64,000 bases of DNA from NCBI GenBank assembly GCA_019637155.1, contig JAHBWE010000023.1, forward strand, positions 62,001 to 126,000, in the 5' to 3' direction. Both the position numbers and the translations under genes were made by a program. Shown here one piece after another: positions 24,921 to 34,270 of the stretch. The stretch's first letter is position 1. The number at the start of each line of letters is the position of its first letter. The DNA is from Labilithrix sp. GTDB taxonomy: Bacteria; Myxococcota_A; Polyangia; Polyangiales; Polyangiaceae. The notes below the pieces were generated by a model that did not search any database, was not told where the DNA came from, and saw only the letters and a program-made list of their open reading frames with translations.

Positions 24921-25910
24921 CTACGGGACGAGGACGAGCTTGCCCTTCACCTCGCGGCGCTCCATCCGCTCGAGCGCCTCGGGCGCGCGATCGAACGAGA
25001 ACGTCGCGTCGACGTGCGGCCGCAGCTTCCCGGCGGCGACCCACTCGAAGATCCTCTGTCCGTTCGCCTGGTTCCGCGCGGGATCGCGCGTCGCGAACGA
25101 GCCCCAGAAGACGCCGCAGACCTGGCAGCCCTTCAGGAGCACGAGGTTCAGCGGGATCTTCGGGATGTCTCCCGCCGCGAAGCCGACGACGAGGAAGCGC
25201 CCCTCCCACGCGATCGATCGCAGCGCCGCCTCCGACAGCGCGCCGCCGACGGGGTCGTAGATCACGTCGGCGCCGAGCCCGTTCGTGAGCGCCTTCGCGC
25301 GCTCCTTCAGCGTCGCGGCGGGGTCCGCGCCGCCGTAGACGATCCCCTCGTCGGCGCCGTGCTCCTTGCAGAATGCAACTTTCTCCTCGGTCGAGGCGGC
25401 CGCGATCACGCGCGCGCCGAGGAGCTTGCCGAGCTCGACCGCGGCGGTCCCCACCCCGCCCGCGGCGCCGAGGACGAGAAGCGTCTCGCCCGCCTTCAAC
25501 GCCGCGCGATCGACGAGCGCGTGGTACGTCGTCGCGTACGTGAGCAGCGTCGCGGCCGCGACCTCGAAGGAGACGCCGGCCGGCAGCTTCACGACCGAGA
25601 GCTCGGGGACGGCGATCTGCTCCGCGAAGGCGCCGTGCACCATCCAGGTCGCGACGCGCTCGCCGGGCGCGACGCCGGTGACGCCTTCGCCCACCGCCGC
25701 GACGACGCCGGCCGCCTCGCCGCCGAGCGTGAACGGCGGCTCCGGCCGGAACTGGTACTTGCCGTAGGAGAGGAGCACGTCGGGGAAGTTCAGCCCCGCC
25801 GCCTTCACGTCGATGAGCACCTCGCCGCGCCCGGCCTTCGGCGCAGGGAGATCGGCGTCGACGCGAACGGCGGAGGGACCGGCATACGACTGGCTTCGAA
25901 CGGCGCGCAT
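24921..25910 (-). CDS. NADPH:quinone oxidoreductase (zinc-independent MDR family)
   Basis: The protein has 329 residues. The N-terminal catalytic domain includes [21 protein letters not shown] and [15 protein letters not shown]. The Rossmann half has [23 protein letters not shown] (NADP-binding) near 145-170. The zinc ligands of alcohol dehydrogenases are absent, placing it with quinone/enone reductases that reduce quinones or conjugated carbonyls in the cytosol. The start codon is only 15 bases from the start of a divergent membrane-protein gene, so promoters must overlap each other or the coding ends. Confidence 0.93.
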   Translation of the reverse strand: MRAVRSQSYAGPSAVRVDADLPAPKAGRGEVLIDVKAAGLNFPDVLLSYGKYQFRPEPPFTLGGEAAGVVAAVGEGVTGVAPGERVATWMVHGAFAEQIAVPELSVVKLPAGVSFEVAAATLLTYATTYHALVDRAALKAGETLLVLGAAGGVGTAAVELGKLLGARVIAAASTEEKVAFCKEHGADEGIVYGGADPAATLKERAKALTNGLGADVIYDPVGGALSEAALRSIAWEGRFLVVGFAAGDIPKIPLNLVLLKGCQVCGVFWGSFATRDPARNQANGQRIFEWVAAGKLRPHVDATFSFDRAPEALERMERREVKGKLVLVP

Positions 25911-25925
25911 GTGAAGAGGGGTATC

Positions 25926-26399
25926 ATGACGCGCGTGTACCGCGACGACCTCGAAGCTGCGCATCGGCGCATCGCGGACCTCGAGCGCGCCGTCGCGGCG
26001 GTCGAGAAGGTGGAGACGACGGAGACGCCGAAGCGAGAGGAGCGGCGGTACAACGCGCCGCTGCTCGTCGTCGTCACGATCACGACGACGTTCGTCTACT
26101 ACGTCGTCGTCATCGGGTTGTTCGACGGGCAGCCGCCGGACTACCTCGCGGAGGAGGCGGCGGCGTGGCTCGGCGCGTTCGTCCCCGTCCTCGCGTCGGG
26201 GCGGCTGTGGTGGGCGCGCGGCGGCCGATCGAGCGACGTCTGCTGGTTGGTCTTCAACGCGCTGCGCGTCGCGCTCGTGCTCATTTTCGCCAGAGGCGCG
26301 CTCCACGTCTTCTTCTGGTGGGCGCCGCTCACGAGCGTCGCGATCCTGCTCGGCGAGATCGTCGCCGCGCGCCGAAACCGAAGCGCGCGCCGCGCGTAG
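25926..26399 (+). CDS. Membrane protein with N-terminal coiled coil, unknown
   Basis: The protein has 157 residues. Residues 5-30 form a short coiled coil ([20 protein letters not shown]). Four hydrophobic segments follow: [21 protein letters not shown] near 45-66, one near 78-92, one near 105-122 and a last near 128-145. A Lys/Arg-rich tail ends the protein. GAGGGG at 25916-25921 gives a plausible ribosome site 5 bases ahead of the ATG. It lies 11 bases upstream of msrA, so they may share a transcript. No family was recognised. Confidence 0.65.
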   Translation: MTRVYRDDLEAAHRRIADLERAVAAVEKVETTETPKREERRYNAPLLVVVTITTTFVYYVVVIGLFDGQPPDYLAEEAAAWLGAFVPVLASGRLWWARGGRSSDVCWLVFNALRVALVLIFARGALHVFFWWAPLTSVAILLGEIVAARRNRSARRA

Positions 26400-26410
26400 A
26401 GGAGAGAGAC

Positions 26411-27079
26411 ATGAAGACGTTCGCGCTCGCGCTCTTGGTCCTCGTCGCCGGCTGCAAGTCCACGGCATCGGAGGCGAAACCGGAGGCGAAGACCTCGACG
26501 ACCACGACGACCGCGACGGCGCGGCGCACGAACGTCGGGGCCGACCCCGGCGGCGTGGGCATGGGCACGCCGCTCGCGCCGAAGCCCGGGCACGAGCTCG
26601 CGGCGTTCGCGGCGGGGTGCTTCTGGGGCGTCGAAGACAACTTCCGGCAGGTCCCCGGCGTCACCGCGACCGCGGTCGGCTACACCGGCGGCCACACCGA
26701 GCGACCGACGTACGAAGACGTCTGCGCGCACACGACCGGTCACGCCGAGACGGTGCTCGTCGAGTTCGATCCGGCGAAGGTCACGTACGACGACCTGCTC
26801 CGCGTCTTCTTCCTCAACCACGATCCGACGACGAAGAACCGGCAAGGGCCCGACGTCGGCACGCAGTACCGCAGCGCGATCTTCACCCTGAACGACGCGC
26901 AGGCCGCGGCCGCGCGCGCCGCCGCGAGCGCGGCGTCGGCGCGGCTCGGCAAGGAGGTGACGACCGAGATCGCGAAGCTCGGCGCCTTCTGGAAGGCGGA
27001 GGAGTACCACCAGCAATACGACGAGAAGACGGGCACGCACTCGTGCCCGATGCCGAAGGGCGTCGCGCGCGGAACTTAG
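26411..27079 (+). CDS. msrA: Peptide methionine sulfoxide reductase A, lipoprotein form
   Basis: The protein has 222 residues. The lipobox LVLVAGCK puts the acylated Cys at residue 15, followed by a Thr/Lys spacer, so the enzyme should be anchored outside the cytoplasm. The MsrA core begins near 62. Catalytic Cys70 is in AAGCFWG, with [16 protein letters not shown], the substrate-binding [19 protein letters not shown] and the terminal Cys region [10 protein letters not shown]. It repairs methionine-S-sulfoxide in envelope proteins. GGAGAG at 26401-26406 is a good ribosome site for the ATG at 26411. Most MsrA proteins are cytosolic or periplasmic, so the lipid anchor is notable. Confidence 0.93.
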   Translation: MKTFALALLVLVAGCKSTASEAKPEAKTSTTTTTATARRTNVGADPGGVGMGTPLAPKPGHELAAFAAGCFWGVEDNFRQVPGVTATAVGYTGGHTERPTYEDVCAHTTGHAETVLVEFDPAKVTYDDLLRVFFLNHDPTTKNRQGPDVGTQYRSAIFTLNDAQAAAARAAASAASARLGKEVTTEIAKLGAFWKAEEYHQQYDEKTGTHSCPMPKGVARGT

Positions 27080-27179
27080 AGCGCAACCGTCACGCGGCGC
27101 GGCCGACCCGCCGCCCATGTATGCGTTCGACCTTTCCCCAGGGGCCGCCGGCGCAGTCGTGCTATCGAGCACGACGCGG

Positions 27180-29102
27180 ATGGCGGCTTCACCGATCGAC
27201 GACGTGCTCCGCGAGCGGTTCGGCCTCGAGGCGTTCCGACCGTGGCAGCGCGAGGCGATCGACGCGGTGCTCGGCGAGCCAGGCCGCGCCCTCGTCGTCG
27301 CCCCGACCGGCGGCGGCAAGTCGCTCACGTACCAGCTCCCCGCCGCGGTCCTCGGCGCGGAGGGCCTCACCCTCGTCGTCTCGCCGCTCGTCGCGCTGAT
27401 GGAAGATCAGGTCCGCTCCCTCACCGCGCGCGGCATCCAGGCGACGTACCTCGCGTCGACGGTGGACATGGCGGAGCGGCGCGCGCGCGAGGACGCGATG
27501 CTGCGCGGCGACTACGAGCTCGTCTACGTCGCGCCGGAGCGCCTCGCGAACGGGCCGTTCCTCGATCGCCTCACGCGCTGCAAGCTCGCCCTCGTCGCGA
27601 TCGACGAGGCGCACTGCATCGCGCAGTGGGGACACGACTTCCGTCCCGAGTACCTGCAGATCGGCGCGCTCCTCGAGCGCCTGCGCCCTCCGCGCGTCCT
27701 CGCGTGCACCGCGACCGCCACGCCCGCCGTGCGCCGCGAGATCCTCGAGCGCCTCGGCCTCGAGGAGCGCTGCAAGGAGGTGCTTCGCGGGTTCGCTCGC
27801 CCGAACCTCCACCTCGCCGCGCAGCACGTCGAGGGGCCGCGCGAGGCGAAGGCGGCGCTCGAGCGCGAGCTCGACAAGGCGCTCGGCGACCGCCGCATGC
27901 CGCGCGGCGGCGCGATCGTCTACGCCGCCACGCGCAAGACGACGGAGCAGTACGCCGACATGCTCGCGAAGAAGGGCTGGAGCGCCGCCGCGTACCACGC
28001 CGGCATGAGCGGCGACGAGCGCTCGAAGGTCGCGGCGCGCTTCGCCTCGCGGAAGCTCCATGTCGTCGTCGCGACGAACGCGTTCGGCATGGGGATCGAT
28101 CGCGCCGACATCCGCGCCGTCGTCCACGTGCAGCCGCCGTCGTCGATCGAGGCCTACTACCAGGAGGTCGGGCGCGCGGGCCGCGACGGCGACGAGGCGA
28201 GCGGGCTCCTCCTCTGCAGCAACCAGGACATCGGGCTCCGGCGCCGCCTCGTGACGAGCGGTGGAGACGGAGAGGTGGACCCCGCGCTCGCGGCGCGCGC
28301 GTGGGACCTCTTCCGCGATCTCCTCCGCTACCTCGACGCCCGCTCGTGCCGGCACGACTTCGTGCTCCGCTACTTCGGCGACGAGAACGAGACGCTCGGC
28401 GGCTGCGGTCACTGCGACGTGTGCCTCGAGCTCGACGGCGAGGCGGCGATCGACGACGCGCCGAACGAGGAGACGACGCTCCTCGTGAAGAAGGCGCTCT
28501 CCGCCGTCGCGCGCGCGCAGCGGCGCGGCGGCATGCTCGCGATCGCGGACATGCTCCGCGGCGCGACGACGGCGAAGACGGAGAACATGGGCTTCACCAA
28601 GCTCTCCACCTTCGGCCTCATGAAGGACCGCTCGCACGAGTGGATCGTGGCGTTCCTCCGCTCGCTCCTCGCGGCGGGCTGGATCGATCTCACGCCGTCG
28701 GAGCACCCCGTGCCGTACCTCACGAAGGCGGGGACGGCGGTGATGATGGGGCAGACGCCGGCGCGCATCGGGCTCCCGGCGGAGCCGCGCGCGCCGTCGT
28801 CGCGCCGCCGCGGTCGGGCGGAGCGCGGCGCTTCTTCTTCCTCTTCTTCGCCGAAGCCGAAGGTGGAGCTCGCGCTCGACGACGTGACGAAGGCGCTGTT
28901 CGAGCGCCTGCGCGCGCGCCGCGCCGAGATCGCGCGCGAGAGCAAGCTCCCCGCGTACGTGATCTGCCACGACCGAACGCTCGCCGACATGGCGCACAAG
29001 AAGCCGCTCACACGCGCGGCGCTCCTCGAGGTCCACGGGATGGGCCCGGCGCGCATCGAGAGCTACGGCGAGCGCTTCCTCGACGTCCTCACGAGCGGTT
29101 GA
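27180..29102 (+). CDS. recQ: ATP-dependent DNA helicase RecQ
   Basis: From the ATG at 27180 the protein has 640 residues; an in-frame ATG at 27117 would add 21 residues of non-conserved sequence, so the later start is preferred. Helicase motifs include APTGGGKS (41-48), the DEAH box in AIDEAHCIAQWGHDF, motif V NAFGMGIDRADIRAVVH and motif VI YQEVGRAGRDG. The zinc-binding cysteines (SCRHDFVLRYF, then GGCGHCDVC) and an RQC winged-helix domain come next. After a Ser/Arg linker an HRDC domain closes the chain (FERLRARRAEIARESKLPAYVI). It unwinds DNA 3' to 5' in recombination and repair. Length fits E. coli RecQ (about 610). Confidence 0.95.
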   Translation: MAASPIDDVLRERFGLEAFRPWQREAIDAVLGEPGRALVVAPTGGGKSLTYQLPAAVLGAEGLTLVVSPLVALMEDQVRSLTARGIQATYLASTVDMAERRAREDAMLRGDYELVYVAPERLANGPFLDRLTRCKLALVAIDEAHCIAQWGHDFRPEYLQIGALLERLRPPRVLACTATATPAVRREILERLGLEERCKEVLRGFARPNLHLAAQHVEGPREAKAALERELDKALGDRRMPRGGAIVYAATRKTTEQYADMLAKKGWSAAAYHAGMSGDERSKVAARFASRKLHVVVATNAFGMGIDRADIRAVVHVQPPSSIEAYYQEVGRAGRDGDEASGLLLCSNQDIGLRRRLVTSGGDGEVDPALAARAWDLFRDLLRYLDARSCRHDFVLRYFGDENETLGGCGHCDVCLELDGEAAIDDAPNEETTLLVKKALSAVARAQRRGGMLAIADMLRGATTAKTENMGFTKLSTFGLMKDRSHEWIVAFLRSLLAAGWIDLTPSEHPVPYLTKAGTAVMMGQTPARIGLPAEPRAPSSRRRGRAERGASSSSSSPKPKVELALDDVTKALFERLRARRAEIARESKLPAYVICHDRTLADMAHKKPLTRAALLEVHGMGPARIESYGERFLDVLTSG

Positions 29103-29169
29103 CGCTCACGTGCGCGAGAGGCGCGGGTAAGTACACGCGCCGGCGCAAAGGATAGTAGGCTCGTTTTGC

Positions 29170-30966
29170 TTGGATCCTCGGCTCTTTGCTCGATGCGCCT
29201 CGATCGCGAGCCTGGTCGCCCTGACGACGTCCGGGAGCGCCGCCGCGGGCGGCTTCAACTTGAACCGCTTCGAGCCCGCGGAGCGCGGATCGCGCTGGTT
29301 CGTGCTCGACTCGCTCGATCTGAAGGGCCACGGCCGCCCCGCCGCCGGCCTCACGCTCGACTACCAGTACCAGCCGATCGCGATCAAAGGACCCGACAGC
29401 GAGGTCCGCGCGGCGGTGGTCGGGCACGTCGTCACGACCCACGCCGGCGCCAACGTCGTGCTCTGGGACCGCGTCCGTGTCGGCGCGAGCCTGCCGGTCC
29501 TCCTCTACAACGAGGGCACGACGGCGGGCCTCCGCGGCGAGACCTTCTACCGCCCGCAGAACGAGCAGGGCATCGGCGACCTCCGCTTCGGCGCGGACGC
29601 CCGGCTCTTCGGGACCGCGGAGAGCCCGATCACCGTCGCCTTCGGCGGCAGGCTCTGGCTCCCGACCGGCTCGCCGACCTCGTACACGAGCGACGGCTTC
29701 GTGCGCGGCGGCCCCCGCCTCTCCGCCGCGGGGAAGGTCTCGTATTTCGTGTATGGTGCAACCATCGGCGCGATGTTCCGCAGCCCGCAGACGCGGATCT
29801 TCGCCGACACCGCGATCGATCACGACCTCACCTTCGGCGTGTCGGCCGGCGCGAGCCTCGCGGACGGGAAGGTGACGATCGGCCCCGAGCTCTACGGCTC
29901 CACCGTGCTCGGCGACGCCGCGTTCAAGACGCGCTCGACGCCGCTCGAGGTCCTCCTCGGTGGCCACGTGCGGCTGCCGTTCGGGCTCCGCGCGGGCGCG
30001 GGCGTCGGCACCGCCGTCACCGCCGGCTACGGCTCGCCGCAGGTCCGCGTCGTCGGGTCGATCGAGTGGGTGATGGACCCCGAGCTCGACACCGACGGCG
30101 ACGGGATCCTCGACAAGGACGACGCCTGCCCGCGCGTGGTGGGGACGCCGTCGACGGATCCGGCGCGCAACGGGTGCGTGAACGTCGACACCGACGGGGA
30201 CGGCATCGTCGACGAGGAGGACGCGTGCGCCGACGTCTACGGCGTGCGCACGAAGGACAAGCGCACGAACGGCTGCGACGATCGCGACAAGGACGGGATC
30301 ATGGACCCGCTCGACGCGTGTCCGAACGAGGCCGGTCCCGCGAACGCCGATCCGTCCAAGAACGGCTGCGTCATCCACACCGACAAGGACGAGGACGGGA
30401 TCTGGGACGAGGACGACGCGTGTCCGGACAAGGCCGGTCCGAAGACGGACGACCCGAAGACGAACGGCTGCCCGGACCCCGATCGCGACAAGGACGGCAT
30501 CCCGAACGAGGCGGACGCGTGCCCCGACAACGCGGGCCCCGCGCACGCGAACCCCGCGCGCAACGGCTGCCCGATCGCGTTCATCTCCGGCGGTGAGATC
30601 CGGATCAAGGAGCAGGTGAACTTCGTGGTCGGGAGCTACACGCTCTCGACCGGGAAGGAGACGCTCGAGGTGCTGGAGGCGGTGAGGGAGATCCTCTCCG
30701 CCCACCCCGAGATCACGCGTGTCCGGGTGGAGGGGCACACCGACAACCGCGGAAACCCGGCCTGGAACAAGAAGTTGAGCGACGCGCGCGCGGCCGCGGT
30801 CGTCAACTGGCTTGTTCGTAAGGGGATAGCGAAGACACGTCTGACGAGCGTTGGCTGGGGACAGGAGCGTCCGCTCGAAGCCAATGATACGGATCAGGGT
30901 CGCGCTCTGAATCGGCGCGTCGAGTTCCACATCGAGTCGTCAGAAGCTGCGAAGCCTTCGCCGTAG
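29170..30966 (+). CDS. OmpA-family protein with thrombospondin type 3 repeats
   Basis: The protein has 598 residues from a TTG start (LDPRLFARCASIASL). A signal peptide ends near GSAAAG. Residues about 30-300 look like a beta-barrel or transporter-like outer-membrane domain. Five thrombospondin-3/calcium-binding repeats span about 305-470 with DTDGDGILDKDDACP-type units; each ends in NGC. The C-terminal OmpA domain (about 480-590) has RVRVEGHTDNRGNPAWNKKLSDARA, the peptidoglycan-binding signature with Asp and Arg. It should tether the outer membrane to the cell wall. GATAGTAGG 18 bases upstream of the TTG may be the -10 box. A MYXO-CTERM gene with similar repeats follows 19 bases later. Confidence 0.9.
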   Translation: MDPRLFARCASIASLVALTTSGSAAAGGFNLNRFEPAERGSRWFVLDSLDLKGHGRPAAGLTLDYQYQPIAIKGPDSEVRAAVVGHVVTTHAGANVVLWDRVRVGASLPVLLYNEGTTAGLRGETFYRPQNEQGIGDLRFGADARLFGTAESPITVAFGGRLWLPTGSPTSYTSDGFVRGGPRLSAAGKVSYFVYGATIGAMFRSPQTRIFADTAIDHDLTFGVSAGASLADGKVTIGPELYGSTVLGDAAFKTRSTPLEVLLGGHVRLPFGLRAGAGVGTAVTAGYGSPQVRVVGSIEWVMDPELDTDGDGILDKDDACPRVVGTPSTDPARNGCVNVDTDGDGIVDEEDACADVYGVRTKDKRTNGCDDRDKDGIMDPLDACPNEAGPANADPSKNGCVIHTDKDEDGIWDEDDACPDKAGPKTDDPKTNGCPDPDRDKDGIPNEADACPDNAGPAHANPARNGCPIAFISGGEIRIKEQVNFVVGSYTLSTGKETLEVLEAVREILSAHPEITRVRVEGHTDNRGNPAWNKKLSDARAAAVVNWLVRKGIAKTRLTSVGWGQERPLEANDTDQGRALNRRVEFHIESSEAAKPSP

Positions 30967-30985
30967 CCGTAGTAGGGGTGAAACC

Positions 30986-33499
30986 ATGCGTCAGATCATC
31001 AGGAGCTTCGCGCTCGCGGGCGTCCTCGCCGCTGCGCTCACGATCGAGCACAGCGCCGAAGCGCAGACCTTCCCGAACCCGCCGACGAACGCGAACCCGT
31101 TCTGGATCCCGATCCGGCGTGGCGGCAACGTCATCGGGGACCTCCCGAACGCGAACGCGGACTACCGCGACATCGTCGGTGACGCGACGTTCCCCGCCGC
31201 GTACGTCGCCTCGGACGCCACCTTCCTCTACTTCCGCGTCCGCATCAACGGCAGCCCCGGGACGTTGGGCTCGCTCGGCAACAATCGCGGCTACGGCTGC
31301 ATGATCGACGTCAACAACAACAACTTCTGGGACCGCTTGGTCACGCTTGACGGCAACGGCACGGATGCGGTCAAGCTCTGGTCGAACTCGACGACGACGC
31401 CTGCACCGGCGAACGCGTCGACCGACACCGCGGACGGTTCGTCGACCAACTTCGCAGCGAACACGCATGCGCGAGTGTCCGTCGCGGACTCCACCTTCTC
31501 GAGCAACGCGGACTCTTTCGTGGACGTCGCCGTTCCGTGGGCCAACCTCCGGACCGGTGGTGTGACGGCGGCGACCGCTCTTCGCTTCGTCTGCGGGGTG
31601 ACGGTCAGCGCGACGTCGGCGAACAACCTCGGCGCCGACATCTTCGACGGCGATGCCTCGACGACGCTCTCGACGAGCTGGAGCGACGCGTACACGTGCA
31701 ACGGCGGGGGGCGGAACCTCTGCACGACGTCGTACGACTCTGACGGTGACGGCGTGTCGAACACGCTCGAGGACGTGTTCGGGACGATGCCGAACAACGC
31801 CGACAGCGACGGCGACGGCATCCCCGACTTCTACGAGCTCACGCCCGCGGGCGGCGGTGACTTCGCGGCGGTGAACTCCGACAGCCTCGGGCCGATCGAC
31901 GCGCTCGACACCGACGCCGACAACGACTGCGTCCTCGACTCCGTCGAGGGCATGACGACCTACCGCAACGCCTCGCTCCCGAACGCGAACCCGAACGACG
32001 CGTGCACGGCCGATCCCGCGGAGGCGATCTGCAACCGCCAGACGGGCACCTGCGCCGGCTGCACCGGCAACATCGGCACCGGCCCGCTCGCGTGCCCCGA
32101 CGCGGCGGAGCCGTACTGCAACCAGTCCGGGCCGATCGCCGGGCAGTGCTCGGTGTGCACGATCGCGCTGGCGAGCGCCTGCACCGGAGACACGCCGGTC
32201 TGCGACAGCGCGACCGGCACGTGCTCGACCTGCAACGGCGACCGCGGCTCGGCCGCGAGCGCGCCGTGCACCTCCGTCAGCGCCCCCGCCTGCCAGCCGG
32301 CCGGGACGACGCTCGCCGGCAGCTGCCGCCAGTGCAACGCGACCAACACGGCGCTCTGCAACGTCGTGAACCCGGCCTGCTCGACCGAGACCGGGACGTG
32401 CACGAAGTGCGACGCTCACTTCGGCGCCGCCGGCGCGATCGCGCCGTGCCCGACCGCGGCCGCGCCCGCCTGCAACGTCGGCAGCGCGTACGACGGGCGC
32501 TGCACGGTCTGCTCGCCGAACAACACGAGCCTCTGCACGACCGATCGCCCCGCGTGCGATCCCTCCACCCGCACCTGCGCGCGCTGCAACGGCGACCGCG
32601 GGAGCGGCGCCGCGATGCAGTGCCCGAACGAAGACGCCCCCAACTGCGTCCTCGCCGGCGTCGATCAGGGCGCGTGCAAGAAGTGCGAGTCGAGCGCGGA
32701 CTGCGGGCCGGGGCACACCGGTCCGACCTGCGACACGACGACGGGCGCCTGCGTCGACGTCGACACCGACGGCGACGGGCTCCAGGACGAGATCGAGATC
32801 CTGCTCGGCACCGATCCGCTGCTGCCCGACACCGACGGAGACGGCATCGACGACAAGACCGAGGTCACGCCTCCCGGGGGCGGGGCGTTCGAGAAGGTGG
32901 ACAGCGACAGCGACGGTACGATCGACGCGCTGGACCTCGACAGCGACGACGACGGCATCCCCGACGCGGAGGAGGCGCGCGTCGGCGACGCGGGCCCGAT
33001 CCTCGACACCGACGGGGACGGCCTCGCAGATTTCCGCGATCCCGACGACGACAACGACGGCATCCCGACGAAGGACGAGGTCGCGGACTCGAAGCTGGCG
33101 GCGGTGAACAACGACGACGTCGACGGCGACGGCAAGAAGAACTGGCTCGACTCCGACGCCAACAACAACACCTTCAGCGACGGCGACGACGGCCGCGACG
33201 ACGAGGACGGCGACGGCATCCCGAACTACCTCGACATGAAGAAGGACGTGCCGGCCCCCGAAGGCGGAGCGTCGTCGACGAGCTCGAGCTCTTCGTCGAG
33301 CTCGGGCAACGTCATCATCCGCCCGCCCTCCTCGAGCGGCGATCCCGACGCGGGCGCGCCCGGCGCCAACGCGGAGGACGGCGTTCTCGAGGGGAGCGGC
33401 TGCAACGCGACCGGCGGCCCCGCGTCGTCGCTCGTCGTGTTCGGCCTCGGCGCGATCGCGATCGGCCTCGTCTCCCGCCGCCGCCGCCTCCGCCGTTGA
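30986..33499 (+). CDS. Surface protein with Cys-rich and TSP3-like repeats and a MYXO-CTERM-like tail
   Basis: The protein has 837 residues. A signal peptide ends near HSAEAQT (residue 27). A beta-rich domain of about 210 residues follows. TSP3/EF-hand-like acidic repeats (SDGDGIPDFYEL, DTDADNDCVLDSVEG) flank a Cys-rich middle (about 330-590) built of repeated modules like GTCSTCNGDRGS and CTVCSPNNTSLC. A second acidic repeat series runs to about 755. A Ser-rich spacer is followed by GSGCNATGGPASSLVVFGLGA and the basic RRRRLRR end: the Cys, hydrophobic helix and Arg cluster of MYXO-CTERM signals, which mark processing and attachment at the myxobacterial surface. It probably forms a unit with the OmpA/TSP3 gene. 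Confidence 0.88.
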   Translation: MRQIIRSFALAGVLAAALTIEHSAEAQTFPNPPTNANPFWIPIRRGGNVIGDLPNANADYRDIVGDATFPAAYVASDATFLYFRVRINGSPGTLGSLGNNRGYGCMIDVNNNNFWDRLVTLDGNGTDAVKLWSNSTTTPAPANASTDTADGSSTNFAANTHARVSVADSTFSSNADSFVDVAVPWANLRTGGVTAATALRFVCGVTVSATSANNLGADIFDGDASTTLSTSWSDAYTCNGGGRNLCTTSYDSDGDGVSNTLEDVFGTMPNNADSDGDGIPDFYELTPAGGGDFAAVNSDSLGPIDALDTDADNDCVLDSVEGMTTYRNASLPNANPNDACTADPAEAICNRQTGTCAGCTGNIGTGPLACPDAAEPYCNQSGPIAGQCSVCTIALASACTGDTPVCDSATGTCSTCNGDRGSAASAPCTSVSAPACQPAGTTLAGSCRQCNATNTALCNVVNPACSTETGTCTKCDAHFGAAGAIAPCPTAAAPACNVGSAYDGRCTVCSPNNTSLCTTDRPACDPSTRTCARCNGDRGSGAAMQCPNEDAPNCVLAGVDQGACKKCESSADCGPGHTGPTCDTTTGACVDVDTDGDGLQDEIEILLGTDPLLPDTDGDGIDDKTEVTPPGGGAFEKVDSDSDGTIDALDLDSDDDGIPDAEEARVGDAGPILDTDGDGLADFRDPDDDNDGIPTKDEVADSKLAAVNNDDVDGDGKKNWLDSDANNNTFSDGDDGRDDEDGDGIPNYLDMKKDVPAPEGGASSTSSSSSSSSGNVIIRPPSSSGDPDAGAPGANAEDGVLEGSGCNATGGPASSLVVFGLGAIAIGLVSRRRRLRR

Positions 33500-33698
33500 G
33501 CGGACGCATCGCCGCCGCCTCCTCCGCCGCCGCGCGGAGCAGGCCCGCGGCCGGGCGGTCGATCCACGCGCGGACGCATCGCCTCCGCTCCTCCGCCGTC
33601 GCGCGGTCGCATCGCCGCCGCTCCTCCGCCGTCGCGCGGTCGCATCGCCGCCGCTCCTCCGCCTCCGTCGTCGCGCGGGCGTGGACCGAGGTGCACGC
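33500..33698. other. Non-coding stretch with minisatellite
   Basis: No gene is supported in these 199 bases. Open frames run through on both strands, but they are made of the repeat (for example Met-Arg-Pro-Arg units on the minus strand) and show no domain. The stretch is filled by 33-base tandem units and degenerate copies of them. Confidence 0.6.
33568..33666. repeat. Three tandem 33-bp repeats (minisatellite)
   Basis: Units run 33568-33600, 33601-33633 and 33634-33666. The unit starts gcgcggtcgcatcgccgccg and ends in a tcctccgcc-type tail; the first copy has two changes and the third differs at the end. A related, less exact copy lies at 33500-33536, just after the stop of the MYXO-CTERM gene. 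The unit length is a multiple of three although the stretch is not a supported gene. Confidence 0.9.
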
Positions 33699-34160
33699 GT
33701 GAACGTACGTGACTGCCCGTGCGGAGCGGGCGCTCGTTACCGCGAGTGCTGCGGTCCGCTCCACGAGGGCGCGAAGCTCGCCGTCACACCCGAGGCGCTC
33801 ATGCGTTCGCGGTGGTCGGGCTTCGCGCTCGGCAAGGGCGAGTACCTCTACGACACGCTCGCGAGCGACCACCCCGATCGCGCCGCGCCCCGCGCCGCCG
33901 CCGCGCGCGAGCTCGGTCGCGCGAAGGATCGCCAGCGCTTCATGAAGCTGACGATCCTCGACGCAGCCGAGGACGAGGTGCTCTTCCACGCCCGCGTCTT
34001 CGAGAAGGGGCAAGACCGCTCCTTCGCCGAGCTCTCCCGCTTCGTGCGCGAAGCCGGCGCCTGGCGCTACGCCTCCGGCCTCCTCCTGCCCGCGAGCGCG
34101 CTCCCCGCCGACGTCACGACCCTCGACCGCGCCGCCTTCCTCGCGCTGGGCCCAGCCTGA
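33699..34160 (+). CDS. YchJ-like SEC-C metal-binding protein
   Basis: From the GTG at 33699 the protein has 153 residues; another GTG at 33681 would add six. It opens with the SEC-C zinc motif CPCGAGARYRECCGPLH and continues with the YchJ/UPF0225 NTF2-like domain (EALMRSRWSGFALGKGEYLYDTLASDH, then FHARVFEKGQDRSFAELSRF). The C-terminal second SEC-C motif found in full-length YchJ is missing here, as the chain ends in a short Ala/Leu tail. The function is unknown. No promoter is clear in the repeat-filled upstream region. Confidence 0.85.
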   Translation: MNVRDCPCGAGARYRECCGPLHEGAKLAVTPEALMRSRWSGFALGKGEYLYDTLASDHPDRAAPRAAAARELGRAKDRQRFMKLTILDAAEDEVLFHARVFEKGQDRSFAELSRFVREAGAWRYASGLLLPASALPADVTTLDRAAFLALGPA

Positions 34161-34180
34161 GCACACCCGAAATCGCGCGG

Positions 34181-34270
34181 GCGCGGACGGGCGGGCGTGA
34201 GGCTGCTTCTCCGCGCGGGCGCGGGCGCGGACGGGCGGGCGGGCGGGCGTGAGGCTACTTCTCCGCGCGG
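34181..34270. repeat. Tandem duplication covering the 3' end of the 150-residue secreted protein gene
   Basis: The segment 34181-34219 and the segment 34225-34270 are two copies of one unit (gcgcggacgggcgggcgtga, then ggct, g/a, cttctccgcgcgg). The second has two extra gggc units. The second copy contains the stop codon and last codons (Arg-Ala-Glu-Lys-stop) of the minus-strand gene that ends at 34255. In the first copy the stop triplet has changed (ctg instead of cta on the plus strand). Confidence 0.85.

Noticed and set aside
27117-27179. Earlier RecQ start
   Set aside because: The 21 extra residues resemble nothing in RecQ proteins and the later ATG fits the usual N-terminus.
33568-33666. 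CRISPR array
   Set aside because: The units are adjacent with no unique spacers, so this is a tandem repeat.
33226-33696. Minus-strand open frame with repeated Met-Arg-Pro-Arg-Asp-Gly-Gly-Gly units
   Set aside because: The repeats come from the non-coding minisatellite and the rest is antisense to the MYXO-CTERM gene; there is no signal, domain or upstream promoter.
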